Shown here: positions 1-6,686 of the stretch, one piece after another
How positions within the stretch are numbered: the stretch's first letter is position 1
How the letters are laid out: every line of letters starts with the position of its first letter
The notes under the pieces: model-generated
What the model was told of the DNA's origin: nothing
What the model saw: the letters and a program-made list of their open reading frames with translations, nothing else
Databases searched by the model: none
Position numbers and translations under genes: made by a program
Origin: UBA11579 sp039714215
GTDB lineage: Bacteria > Chloroflexota > Anaerolineae > Anaerolineales > UBA11579
Reading direction: 5' to 3'
Assembly (NCBI GenBank): GCA_039714215.1
Contig: JBDLJU010000068.1
Span: 1-13,790 of the forward strand
Length of the DNA: 13,790 bases

Positions 1-566
1 GAAATTGAATCTAAATAGCTGGCCCACAGAGAAAGCCTGGATGTTTCCTCAGAAAATTCCCCGGTAGCTTCCATCCACCTGATTAGTAGAGCCAGGTTTT
101 TTTTCGAGGCAGCAGGAGCAACAGGGTTTACTTCCACGCGGTCCAGCAGTCCAGACAAAAAACCACGGACAGTATCAATGAGCGGCTTAATCATGCGGAA
201 TTTTTTTCGTGCCTGATATAGCCAGCTGAGCAATTTTTGGGTTGGTTGGGAAAATTTGCCTGCCTGAGCGGAGTAGAGCGAATCCAGCATACCCATTGTG
301 AGGTATTCGAATAGATATTCCGGTCTGGTCCGCAAGGCTTCTAACTCGTGCTGTTCAATGTGGTTGATCAACCCAGTCGCAAAATTCCCCGCAAGCTGTT
401 CGGCGTGATTCAAGAAATCATCACTGAACGCCGAGACATCCTGGTAGTACAAATCCGATTCCTTGTGATTTGCTTTGAGAGAATATGTGACAATTTCAAC
501 CATATTGTCTGGCTGCCTTTCGATCTGGGAAAAAATAATTGCCAGGAGACACTTAATACTTATCAA
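1..566 (-). CDS. Uncharacterised protein, N-terminal part, cut by window edge
   Basis: The reverse strand is open from about 581 to base 1 with no stop, so this is the 5' part of a gene leaving the window. Starts are ambiguous. I prefer TTG at 564-566, which has GGAG six bases upstream. TTG at 579-581 and ATG at 501-503 are also possible. From the ATG the visible protein reads MVEIVTYSLK, then a mostly helical, soluble segment with YYQDVSAF, EYLFEYLTMGML and later basic KKFRM. There is no signal peptide or clear membrane segment. The TYSL...YY..V..F pattern loosely recalls the region before the cysteine-rich part of DUF116 proteins. That is a memory-based guess, and no cysteine motif is visible here. 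It lies downstream of the FHA gene on the same strand, 115 bp away. I am sure it is coding and unsure what it does. Confidence 0.65.
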   Translation of the reverse strand, partial: MISIKCLLAIIFSQIERQPDNMVEIVTYSLKANHKESDLYYQDVSAFSDDFLNHAEQLAGNFATGLINHIEQHELEALRTRPEYLFEYLTMGMLDSLYSAQAGKFSQPTQKLLSWLYQARKKFRMIKPLIDTVRGFLSGLLDRVEVNPVAPAASKKNLALLIRWMEATGEFSEETSRLSLWASYLDSI

Positions 567-613
567 ACTTTGCTCCTGCAAGGTGCCTCTTAAATTCGTA
601 GATCGCTGAATTA

Positions 614-619
614 ATTATA
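614..619 (-). promoter_or_regulatory. Possible -10 box for the left-edge gene
   Basis: A perfect TATAAT lies on the minus strand, about 48 bases before the preferred TTG start. No convincing -35 hexamer is seen at 16-18 bp spacing, so the promoter call is weak. The gene may instead be read through from the FHA gene, because no terminator is visible between them. Confidence 0.3.
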
Positions 620-681
620 GTATATTCGGAGTGGAAAATTCCCTGAAATGGGAGGCAAAAGCTGGCCCCGTTATATCCGGT

Positions 682-1272
682 TTATGGAGAGGTGATGATT
701 CGAACCATAAAGAACAGGTTCCCGAAGGCGATCACGTCCCGGTCATTGATCCGCTGAGGAACATTTTTAACCAGGCGTTTGGTTCCGATGTGGGTGCCAT
801 TGGTGCTGCCTTTATCAATCAGATAAAGCTTTTGGTTGGTCGGTTTTATTGTGGCGTGTACTCTTGAAACACCCTTCTCTTTCGCGCCGTATTCAGTCAA
901 GTTGAGGTCAATGTACTGCTGTGCCCCCCGGCAGCCAACCGTAATCTGGTCATTGATTTCAAGATTTAAGGGCGAATTTGCAGAATCGGTACTGATTAAG
1001 GTAATCCGCCAGGAAACATAGTCGTTTCGTTGGCTGCCAATTGGAAGACTGATCGATTGTTGAACCTTTGCTGGACCAATCTCAACTTCTTGAAATTCCA
1101 GATTTTCAACGCGTTTGCTGAAGAATTGAGTGGTCCCCGTCGCTTTTTTCGAAATCTCACTTCCCAAGAACAGGATGATGTCGATTAATTCAGCGCTAGA
1201 TTTGCTGTCTAACCATTGTTTATTTAACAGCGTATTGCGATAATTTTCTGGCAGCAGGTTGATCTGTTCCAT
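682..1272 (-). CDS. FHA-domain protein
   Basis: This is a 196-residue soluble protein with one C-terminal forkhead-associated (FHA) domain at about residues 103-193. FHA domains bind phosphothreonine peptides. Visible hallmarks are VSRVHA at 135-140 (the Ser-Arg-x-His core) and GSTNGT at 155-160 (the Asn-Gly turn). The usual GR pair after strand 2 appears as GCRG at 113-116, with the Arg displaced by one residue. The N-terminal 100 residues are predicted helical and then beta, and I do not recognise them. No Ser/Thr kinase or phosphatase gene is adjacent, so the partner is unknown. The ATG is preceded by AAGG nine bases upstream. The gene diverges from the OsmC gene. The domain call is secure, the biological role is not. 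Confidence 0.9.
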   Translation of the reverse strand: MEQINLLPENYRNTLLNKQWLDSKSSAELIDIILFLGSEISKKATGTTQFFSKRVENLEFQEVEIGPAKVQQSISLPIGSQRNDYVSWRITLISTDSANSPLNLEINDQITVGCRGAQQYIDLNLTEYGAKEKGVSRVHATIKPTNQKLYLIDKGSTNGTHIGTKRLVKNVPQRINDRDVIAFGNLFFMVRIITSP

Positions 1273-1315
1273 TAGTAAGCCTTTTTGTATGCTGTGTGAT
1301 GATCAGTACAATTTA

Positions 1316-1344
1316 ATCATACCCGGAAATCTATCGTGGGTAAA
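1316..1344 (-). promoter_or_regulatory. Putative promoter of the FHA gene
   Basis: On the minus strand TTTACC (1339-1344) and TATGAT (1316-1321) are separated by 17 bp, a good match to a housekeeping sigma promoter. The transcript would have a leader of about 35 bases before the FHA start codon. Confidence 0.5.
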
Positions 1345-1490
1345 TAGTATTTAATTCACATTATTGTAAGGTGGCATTCAGATCATTTTCTCTTTTAAAC
1401 TGTGGTTAAAAATACTTAAAAGCTTGATTGACCAAATCTTAAGCGATTCTGAAATGTTTAGATTGCTCTTACAATAAATCATCAAAGTTC

Positions 1491-1499
1491 TGGTAAGAT
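1491..1499 (+). promoter_or_regulatory. Putative extended -10 promoter of the OsmC gene
   Basis: TGGTAAGAT matches an extended -10 (TGn plus TAAGAT) about 30 bases before the OsmC start. A weak -35 candidate TTACAA lies 19 bp upstream of TAAGAT. The rest of the 257-bp divergent region (1273-1529) is AT-rich, and I see no clear operator or RNA in it. Confidence 0.35.
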
Positions 1500-1529
1500 A
1501 TCCTGATTGAAATAAAGGAGTTATATAAC

Positions 1530-1937
1530 ATGGAATTAATTATTGATTTCCCCGGTGGCGCCCGAGTAGATGCTCATTTTGGCGAATATGAGGTCAGAAC
1601 CGATCAACCCCCAATGGGTGGCGGTGAAGGCTCTGCCCCAACACCATTTGCCGTTTTCCTCGCCTCAATTGGCACATGCGCAGGGATTTATGTACTGGGT
1701 TTTTGCAAGCAGCGCGGTCTACCTCTAGAAGGTGTCCAGATTGTCCAGAGATTGCACGCCAGCCCGATGAGCCGAGGAATGCTCGATAAGGTTGAACTCG
1801 AAATTCAGGTTCCCGAGAGCTTCCCACAAAAATACCACGAGGCTTTGATCCGTTCTGCAGGTCAGTGCCTGGTTAAAAAACATTTCGAAAGACCCCCTCA
1901 GTTTGATATTCATACTGCAGTGGTTGAAACAGCATAA
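1530..1937 (+). CDS. OsmC/Ohr-family protein
   Basis: This is a 135-residue OsmC-like protein. Family members such as OsmC and Ohr reduce organic hydroperoxides using a pair of cysteines, while YhfA-type members are less well characterised. The core is recognisable: GGGEGSAPTPF at 30-40, then the helix ASIGTC ending in Cys50 at the peroxidatic position, and AGQC with Cys113 at the resolving position. A third cysteine, Cys59, follows in the same helix. The length is typical. AAGGAG precedes the ATG by nine bases. The gene stands alone and ends 52 bp before a strong terminator. A thiol-dependent peroxidase role is likely from the conserved cysteine pair, but the substrate cannot be read from the sequence. 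Confidence 0.9.
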   Translation: MELIIDFPGGARVDAHFGEYEVRTDQPPMGGGEGSAPTPFAVFLASIGTCAGIYVLGFCKQRGLPLEGVQIVQRLHASPMSRGMLDKVELEIQVPESFPQKYHEALIRSAGQCLVKKHFERPPQFDIHTAVVETA

Positions 1938-1964
1938 TCATTTAATCATAAAATTTCAATTAAA

Positions 1965-1981
1965 ATCGAACTTCGTTCGAT
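1965..1981. repeat. Hairpin resembling the 9.45-9.67 kb repeat family
   Basis: Seven-base inverted repeat ATCGAAC/GTTCGAT around a TTC loop, preceded by TTAAA. It lies in the 3' untranslated region of the OsmC gene just before the terminator. Both the ATCGAA stem and the TTAAA flank recur in the second hairpin of each repeat copy between 9451 and 9673. Confidence 0.55.
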
Positions 1982-1989
1982 AAAAACAA

Positions 1990-2021
1990 AAAAGAGCCCG
2001 GAAATTTTCCAGGCTCTTTTT
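1990..2021. terminator. Bidirectional rho-independent terminator
   Basis: The stem AAAAGAGCC/GGCTCTTTT (1990-1998 with 2012-2020) extends inward through GGAA/TTCC-type pairing after one mismatch. There is a T-run on the plus-strand exit and an A-run on the left, so it works in both orientations. It ends the OsmC transcript and the leftward rhodanese-containing transcript, which converge here. Confidence 0.9.
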
Positions 2022-2065
2022 ATTATAAGTGTGATTTCAAGAGGAAATTATCTGTTAATTGTTTC

Positions 2066-2506
2066 CTACTCTATTGGGAATCCAGCATCTGCCCATTGGT
2101 TTACCCCGCCATCTATACTGGTTACCGAAGTAAACTCGGCATTTAACAAGATATCTCGGGCGGTTGCGCTGCGGTTCCCTGAGCGGCAAACCACGACTAC
2201 ATCAATATCCCCGGGAACTTCTCCCAGGCGGTTGGGCAGCTCATCCAGGGGGATCAGCGTCGATCCCGGGATGTGACCAGCGTCCCACTCCTCTTGGGTG
2301 CGTACATCCAGGATGAAAGCGCCTGCTTCACGATAGTTATATGCTTCTTCAACTGAGATCACCAGGGGGAGATCACCAACAACTTGATCAGCAGAATTTC
2401 CAAAGACTGCGATCAGTATGACAATCAGGGAAACTGAGAGTAGTATTCCAAGATAAATTTTATTCTGCTTATTTTTTCGTTTGGAACGTTTAGATTTTTT
2501 TGCCAC
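2066..2506 (-). CDS. Membrane-anchored rhodanese-domain protein
   Basis: This 146-residue protein begins with a very basic tail (residues 2-16, rich in Lys and Arg) and one hydrophobic segment at about 17-35. A single rhodanese domain follows at about 47-146. The active-site loop is CRSGNRS at 107-113, with the catalytic cysteine Cys107 expected to carry persulfide sulfur. DVRTQEEWDAGHIPGS at 67-82 is the usual rhodanese landmark. The positive-inside rule puts the domain outside the membrane. The start is GTG at 2504-2506, with AAGGAG five bases upstream. It is the last gene of a leftward cluster, 48 bp after the membrane protein gene, and ends before the shared terminator. The domain is certain, the physiological sulfur donor and acceptor are unknown. 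Confidence 0.93.
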   Translation of the reverse strand: MAKKSKRSKRKNKQNKIYLGILLSVSLIVILIAVFGNSADQVVGDLPLVISVEEAYNYREAGAFILDVRTQEEWDAGHIPGSTLIPLDELPNRLGEVPGDIDVVVVCRSGNRSATARDILLNAEFTSVTSIDGGVNQWADAGFPIE

Positions 2507-2554
2507 AATTACTCCTTGTTTTACGCGGGTTTTCCCGGCTGGAATGGGTATTGA

Positions 2555-3391
2555 TTAGAGTCTCTTAATCAAGGGAATATTACGTTTGATTCGCGGGTAA
2601 ATTTTCTGAAATAATAAATAGCCCCACCAAAATGCTACCGCGGCGGCGCCATGCGCCAATACGGCAAAAACAGGCGGGGTTTGGGCTGTGTAATACGTCC
2701 AACACTCACGCGTGGTTCCCCACAGTTCTAAAAAGTAACCCAATGCCGTACCCGCGATGAACACCAGGCTTGCACCGCGCTTATCCTCAAGGGCAAAGAT
2801 CAGCAGCACGCACATAGCAATTGCCAGGATGGTTAATGATTTATCCATCGTCGGCCAGACAAAGTGGAGCAGCAGGGCAATGAAACCTGGGAAGATCACC
2901 CAGTAGCTTCGTTCGAAATAAACTTCTGGCAGGCGTTGGGTTGCTAATCGGAGAATGCGGTAGAGCCGGTCAATTGACAGGCTCGCAATCGGCCATGCCG
3001 GGATGATCCATAGGGGCGGGCGCTCCAACGTGTAGTAAGTCCACAACTCGGTTTGGGTTCCCCAGCCTTCAATCGCCAACCCCCCGACCAGCCCGATCGC
3101 GAGGATTGGCAGGTCTATTTTTAAATTTGCCCCCGCCATGATCATCAGGGACATGAACAAAAAATTTCCAATAAGCAGCCAGTCGATCTGTTTCCAGATC
3201 GAGTAATCTGGATTGAAGTAGCTGATGTATTCTTCAACCAGCGGCCACCAGACATAACCGATCAAGAACAACAGCATCAAGAAGCCGCTTAATAGATAGT
3301 AGCTGGATTTCGTCCAGCGCAGGGAGGTGCGAATACTATTGATGAAATTTGATTTGATTTGTGCGGGATTGGGATCAGTGTTTGGGTTCAT
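2555..3391 (-). CDS. Polytopic membrane protein with internal duplication
   Basis: This is a 278-residue integral membrane protein with about six to eight hydrophobic segments, a short polar N-terminus and a basic C-terminal tail (KRNIPLIKRL). Two matching motifs lie 114 residues apart: EGWGTQTELWTYYTLERPP at 108-126 and ELWGTTRECWTYYTAQTPP at 222-240. Each follows a Gly-rich helix, which implies a duplicated half-protein. I do not recognise the family with certainty. The Glu-x-x-Gly-Thr...Tyr-Tyr arrangement is faintly like the repeats of carotenoid-biosynthesis CruF/DUF422 membrane proteins, which is only a suggestion. The ATG lies 11 bp after the stop of the glycosyltransferase gene and has no clear Shine-Dalgarno sequence, so translational coupling is likely. 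Confidence 0.85.
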   Translation of the reverse strand: MNPNTDPNPAQIKSNFINSIRTSLRWTKSSYYLLSGFLMLLFLIGYVWWPLVEEYISYFNPDYSIWKQIDWLLIGNFLFMSLMIMAGANLKIDLPILAIGLVGGLAIEGWGTQTELWTYYTLERPPLWIIPAWPIASLSIDRLYRILRLATQRLPEVYFERSYWVIFPGFIALLLHFVWPTMDKSLTILAIAMCVLLIFALEDKRGASLVFIAGTALGYFLELWGTTRECWTYYTAQTPPVFAVLAHGAAAVAFWWGYLLFQKIYPRIKRNIPLIKRL

Positions 3392-3402
3392 TTGAGTATT
3401 GG

Positions 3403-5319
3403 TTATGGGGATATGAAATTGTTAACAGTATAAGACCAGTATAATACCGAATCATCAACATTTTGTTCAATCGATTTTGTACCAATTGGATAGTCTTCAA
3501 TTACCAGGGATAGGTTTTCTTCATTTCCTGGGAGGAAAATAAAGATTACTGCGCCAGCGGTTAACTGGGGGTTTCCTTCTGAACCCCAGGGGTGAATGAA
3601 ATCCAGGCCTTCAATATGAGGTGCGAGATATTGAGTGGATCTGATTGAGTAGTAACCCATCCTCGGGGAACCGAAAAAGGCTACCTGTAAATCCTCTTTA
3701 TCCTGCAGGTCATCAGCCAGGCGTTGGGCTACCAGGGTGTTTGTTCCCCCCATGCTGCTGATCGGTGTGTAAGTAAACAGGTAAAAATACAGGTCACTGA
3801 CACCGACAGCCGTGATGATTGCCAGGCTGATTACAGTAAGCCATTTTTGCGGTATTTTCCAGTTGATTTCCAGCAGGCTGGCGATTTCGTCCATAGCAAA
3901 ACCGATCACCAGGGCACAGGCTGGTAGAACAGCGACGTAACGTTGTGCAGAGGATACTGGGACGCTCAGCCCGCCAATCAGAACAAAGCTTCCGATCCAG
4001 ATCAGCAGCAGCAGGCTGCTCGAACGGCGCAGTCTGAAGCCGAGTAAGATCAACCCCGCGATGAAGATTCCGGCAGATACCGGTCTTAAGATTGGCACTC
4101 TGGGGCTGTACCACACCTCACTGGGTTTGCTGATCAGTGTTTTTGCACTGGCAATCAGCTGATCCGAGAGGATTTTCCAGGCAGGCTCACCCCGGATTTG
4201 GACTTCGGTTGACAACCAATCCCCGAGGCCTTGCACCCGGACGAAGGGAGCCATAAAATCGTCAGGGTGTTCAATAAAAAATAACCCGAGCGGAAGCACG
4301 ACAACCACGAAGGCCAGGATGAGCAATGCAAGGTTTGTCCGGTTGCCGATCAGTTTTTTCTGTTGAATTACAATTGTGACCAATACCCAGACTGCGATAA
4401 TTCCAATTAAAAATCTGCTGCTGGCATAGAAGTATTGTGCCAAACCGAAACTGAGTCCCGCTGCCAGGAAAGAGCTGCGTCGTTGGTTCTTCCAGCCATC
4501 CCACAACATTCCCAGACTCAGCAGGTACCAGAAGCCGTCAAAAATATTATTGAGCGCGATCCGGCTGAAATGATTGTGGAAATGTGAGCCTGCCAGGAAG
4601 ATTGCGGCCAGTAATCCTGCCCGCTCAGAAAAAATACGCTTTCCGATCAGGTAAACTACCGAGACGGTCAAACCGCCAGCAATCGCTGAGGGGAAGCGGA
4701 TTGCGAAAGTTGTCTGACCGAAGATCTGGATAAAGAAGGACTGCAAATAAAAGAACAACGATGGAAACGAAAACCAGCTGACCCCAAAGATATTTCTGCT
4801 GCTGTCCCCCAGGAAGGCCGCCGCGCTCAACCCGGCGGAAGCTTCATCGCCATTCAGTAATGGTGGAATATCAGTGAGTGCTAACGAGCGAACCAGGGTG
4901 CTGACCAGGAATAGCACAAGGGCAATCCCCCAGGTTTTTCGGGTTGGCTTTGGGAAGGGTTCATCAGCCTGCCAGCCGCCTAAAATGAAGAGCAGCAAAG
5001 CTGCTATCCAGCAGCCGATCGATAAGCCCTGGTGGCGCATAATTCCGCTCGTCCCGGCTGCCAGGGCCGCGCAAAACGAGAGCAGCAGTGAGAGAGAGAG
5101 AAAGACCAGCTGGGTTGAGGTGATCTTCAGCCTGCCGGAGATCTTAAAAACCCATTTATTGAGCTTTTCCAGGGAAGAGAAACCATAGAGGTTTGCTGTC
5201 CCGAGGATTAAAAAGGACAGGCCAATTCCGAGGATCAGGTTGGCCTGCCAGGATATTTCTTTCGGAAGCAAGGGAAATAATTTGAGGCCAATGATGAATG
5301 CCGTCAGCCCACCAATCAA
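3403..5319 (-). CDS. GT-C glycosyltransferase, GT39/PMT-like
   Basis: This large polytopic protein has 638 residues from the TTG start and about 12-13 membrane segments. It resembles the PMT_2/ArnT-like GT-C glycosyltransferases, which transfer a sugar from a polyprenyl-phosphate donor outside the membrane. The acidic loop after TM4 or so reads NGDEA at 156-160, the expected catalytic Asp/Glu site. FPSLFFYLQ (185-193), RFPSAIAGG (208-216) and HFSRIALNN (250-258) follow as in this family. From about 521 the C-terminus is soluble and probably extracytoplasmic. The acceptor is unknown, with cell-surface glycans or proteins possible. TTG at 5317-5319 is the only standard start near the beginning of the hydrophobic N-terminus but has no good Shine-Dalgarno. 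The in-frame ATA at 5362-5364 has AAGGAG seven bases upstream and may be the true start. The gene leads directly into the duplicated membrane protein gene. Confidence 0.88.
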   Translation of the reverse strand: MIGGLTAFIIGLKLFPLLPKEISWQANLILGIGLSFLILGTANLYGFSSLEKLNKWVFKISGRLKITSTQLVFLSLSLLLSFCAALAAGTSGIMRHQGLSIGCWIAALLLFILGGWQADEPFPKPTRKTWGIALVLFLVSTLVRSLALTDIPPLLNGDEASAGLSAAAFLGDSSRNIFGVSWFSFPSLFFYLQSFFIQIFGQTTFAIRFPSAIAGGLTVSVVYLIGKRIFSERAGLLAAIFLAGSHFHNHFSRIALNNIFDGFWYLLSLGMLWDGWKNQRRSSFLAAGLSFGLAQYFYASSRFLIGIIAVWVLVTIVIQQKKLIGNRTNLALLILAFVVVVLPLGLFFIEHPDDFMAPFVRVQGLGDWLSTEVQIRGEPAWKILSDQLIASAKTLISKPSEVWYSPRVPILRPVSAGIFIAGLILLGFRLRRSSSLLLLIWIGSFVLIGGLSVPVSSAQRYVAVLPACALVIGFAMDEIASLLEINWKIPQKWLTVISLAIITAVGVSDLYFYLFTYTPISSMGGTNTLVAQRLADDLQDKEDLQVAFFGSPRMGYYSIRSTQYLAPHIEGLDFIHPWGSEGNPQLTAGAVIFIFLPGNEENLSLVIEDYPIGTKSIEQNVDDSVLYWSYTVNNFISP

Positions 5320-5436
5320 TGCCGCAGCTGCGGGATTAGAATTGATAATCGCCTTGAGTTTTATCCGCCTGCTCCTTCAGTTGATCGATCAAAGTTTAAT
5401 TTAATAAATTCCTGCATCTATGATCCACGAAATGAT
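5320..5436. other. Gap between acyl-CoA dehydrogenase and glycosyltransferase genes
   Basis: This 117-bp gap holds a perfect 12-base palindrome, TTGATCGATCAA, at 5381-5392. Read leftward, the Shine-Dalgarno-like AAGGAG follows it at 5372-5377. I see no T-tailed hairpin, so the two genes may be cotranscribed. The palindrome could be an operator, or chance. Confidence 0.35.
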
Positions 5437-6609
5437 CTAGCGCAGTCCGGTTTCCATCCGAGAAATCACCAATTTTAATATTTCACTGGTACCTTCATAA
5501 ATTTCGGTAACTTTTGCGTCTCTGAAATAGCGCTCAACCGGCACTTCTTTGCTGTATCCCATGCCGCCGTGGATCTGGACTGCCTGGTGGGCAACATACA
5601 TTGCTGTTTCAGAAGCATACAACTTTGCCATCGCCGCTTCCAGTGTGTAGCGTTCACCAGTTTCTCCGGAGCGGGTTTTGACCAGCGCGGCCTGGTAAAT
5701 CAGCAGGCGCGCAGCTTCTATCCGTGTTTTCATCTCCGCCAGTTTGAAAGCAATTCCCTGGAATTGACCAATCGCCTGCCCGAAGGCTTCTCGTTCTCGA
5801 GAGTATGCCACACTTGCCTCGTAGGCCGCTTCAGCAATCCCTAACGCCTGCGAGGCCACGCCGATCCGTCCCGCATCGAGCGCACCCATCGCGATCTTGA
5901 AACCCTCGCCTTCCTCTCCGAGCCGGTTGGCTGCCGGAACGCGGCAGTCTTCAAAGATCAGTTCGCTGGTCGCCGAGGCGCGGATCCCCAGTTTAGGTTC
6001 TTTTTTGCCGCGCACAAACCCAGGAAAATCGGCATCAACCAGGAATGCGGTGATTCCCTTATGCAGTTTCTCTGGCGCAGTCATCACAAATACCAAAATA
6101 TAATCAGCCACGGGGCCGCTGGTTACCCAGGATTTTCGACCGTTAAGCACATACGAATCGCCGTCCAGCACTGCGGTGCTCAGCATCCTGCCGGCATCCG
6201 AACCAGACATCGGTTCAGTCAGTGAATACGCCCCAATTTTCTCGCCGCTGGCAATTGCGCGGACATATTTCTCTTTTTGTTCTTCAGTGCCGTATTTGAG
6301 GATCCCATAGCAGAACAGCGAGTTGTTCACCGACATGATCGTCCCGTGCGATGCATCTGCTTTGCAAATTTCTTTCAAAGCGAGCACGTATGCCATGGTA
6401 TCCATTCCTGCTCCCCCGTATTCCTCCGGGACTTCGATTCCCATGAAGCCCATCTGTCCCATTTTGTTGATCGTTTCTGCGGGGAAGTCTCCGCTCTCAT
6501 CAAATTCAGCGGCAATTGGCGCAATTTCTTTTTGAGCAAAATCTCTGGCAGCCTGCTGGATCATCATGTGTTCTTCGGTCAAGAATTCTTTAAATACTTG
6601 GGCAGACAT
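5437..6609 (-). CDS. Acyl-CoA dehydrogenase
   Basis: This is a full-length 390-residue FAD-dependent acyl-CoA dehydrogenase of the short/medium-chain type. It introduces the alpha-beta double bond into acyl-CoA during beta-oxidation or branched-chain amino acid breakdown, passing electrons to an electron-transfer flavoprotein. Signature 1 is AYSLTEPMSGSDAG at 127-140. Signature 2 includes QIHGGMGYSKEVPVERYFRD at 345-364. The catalytic base is Glu372 in IYEGTSE, the position used by butyryl/short-chain enzymes. Substrate length cannot be fixed from this. GGAGGA precedes the ATG by eight bases. No ETF, thiolase or hydratase gene is in the window, so the pathway context is missing. Confidence 0.96.
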   Translation of the reverse strand: MSAQVFKEFLTEEHMMIQQAARDFAQKEIAPIAAEFDESGDFPAETINKMGQMGFMGIEVPEEYGGAGMDTMAYVLALKEICKADASHGTIMSVNNSLFCYGILKYGTEEQKEKYVRAIASGEKIGAYSLTEPMSGSDAGRMLSTAVLDGDSYVLNGRKSWVTSGPVADYILVFVMTAPEKLHKGITAFLVDADFPGFVRGKKEPKLGIRASATSELIFEDCRVPAANRLGEEGEGFKIAMGALDAGRIGVASQALGIAEAAYEASVAYSREREAFGQAIGQFQGIAFKLAEMKTRIEAARLLIYQAALVKTRSGETGERYTLEAAMAKLYASETAMYVAHQAVQIHGGMGYSKEVPVERYFRDAKVTEIYEGTSEILKLVISRMETGLR

Positions 6610-6656
6610 ACAAATTCTCCTCCAATGGGTTAGGTTTTATGGATTGGTCGATAAAA

Positions 6657-6684
6657 ATTATAGCACGGTGCAGCCGGTTGCAAA
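6657..6684 (-). promoter_or_regulatory. Putative promoter of the acyl-CoA dehydrogenase gene
   Basis: On the minus strand a perfect TATAAT (6657-6662) follows TTGCAA (6678-6683, 15 bp) or TTTGCA (6679-6684, 16 bp). It lies in the short gap after the TPR gene and predicts a leader of about 40 bases. Confidence 0.55.
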
Positions 6685-6686
6685 AA

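Noticed and set aside
348..593. Plus-strand reading frame of 81 codons near the left edge
   Set aside because: The opposite strand has a longer uninterrupted frame running off the window, with a -10 box and ribosome-binding site. The plus frame lacks both and looks like a shadow.
631..867. Plus-strand reading frame antisense to the FHA gene
   Set aside because: It overlaps the conserved FHA domain on the other strand and encodes no recognisable protein, so it is a shadow of that gene.
5336..5392. Mini-frame LIDQLKEQADKTQGDYQF on the minus strand
   Set aside because: It reads protein-like but is only 18 codons from a TTG without its own ribosome-binding site. It overlaps the signals of the glycosyltransferase gene and may be chance.
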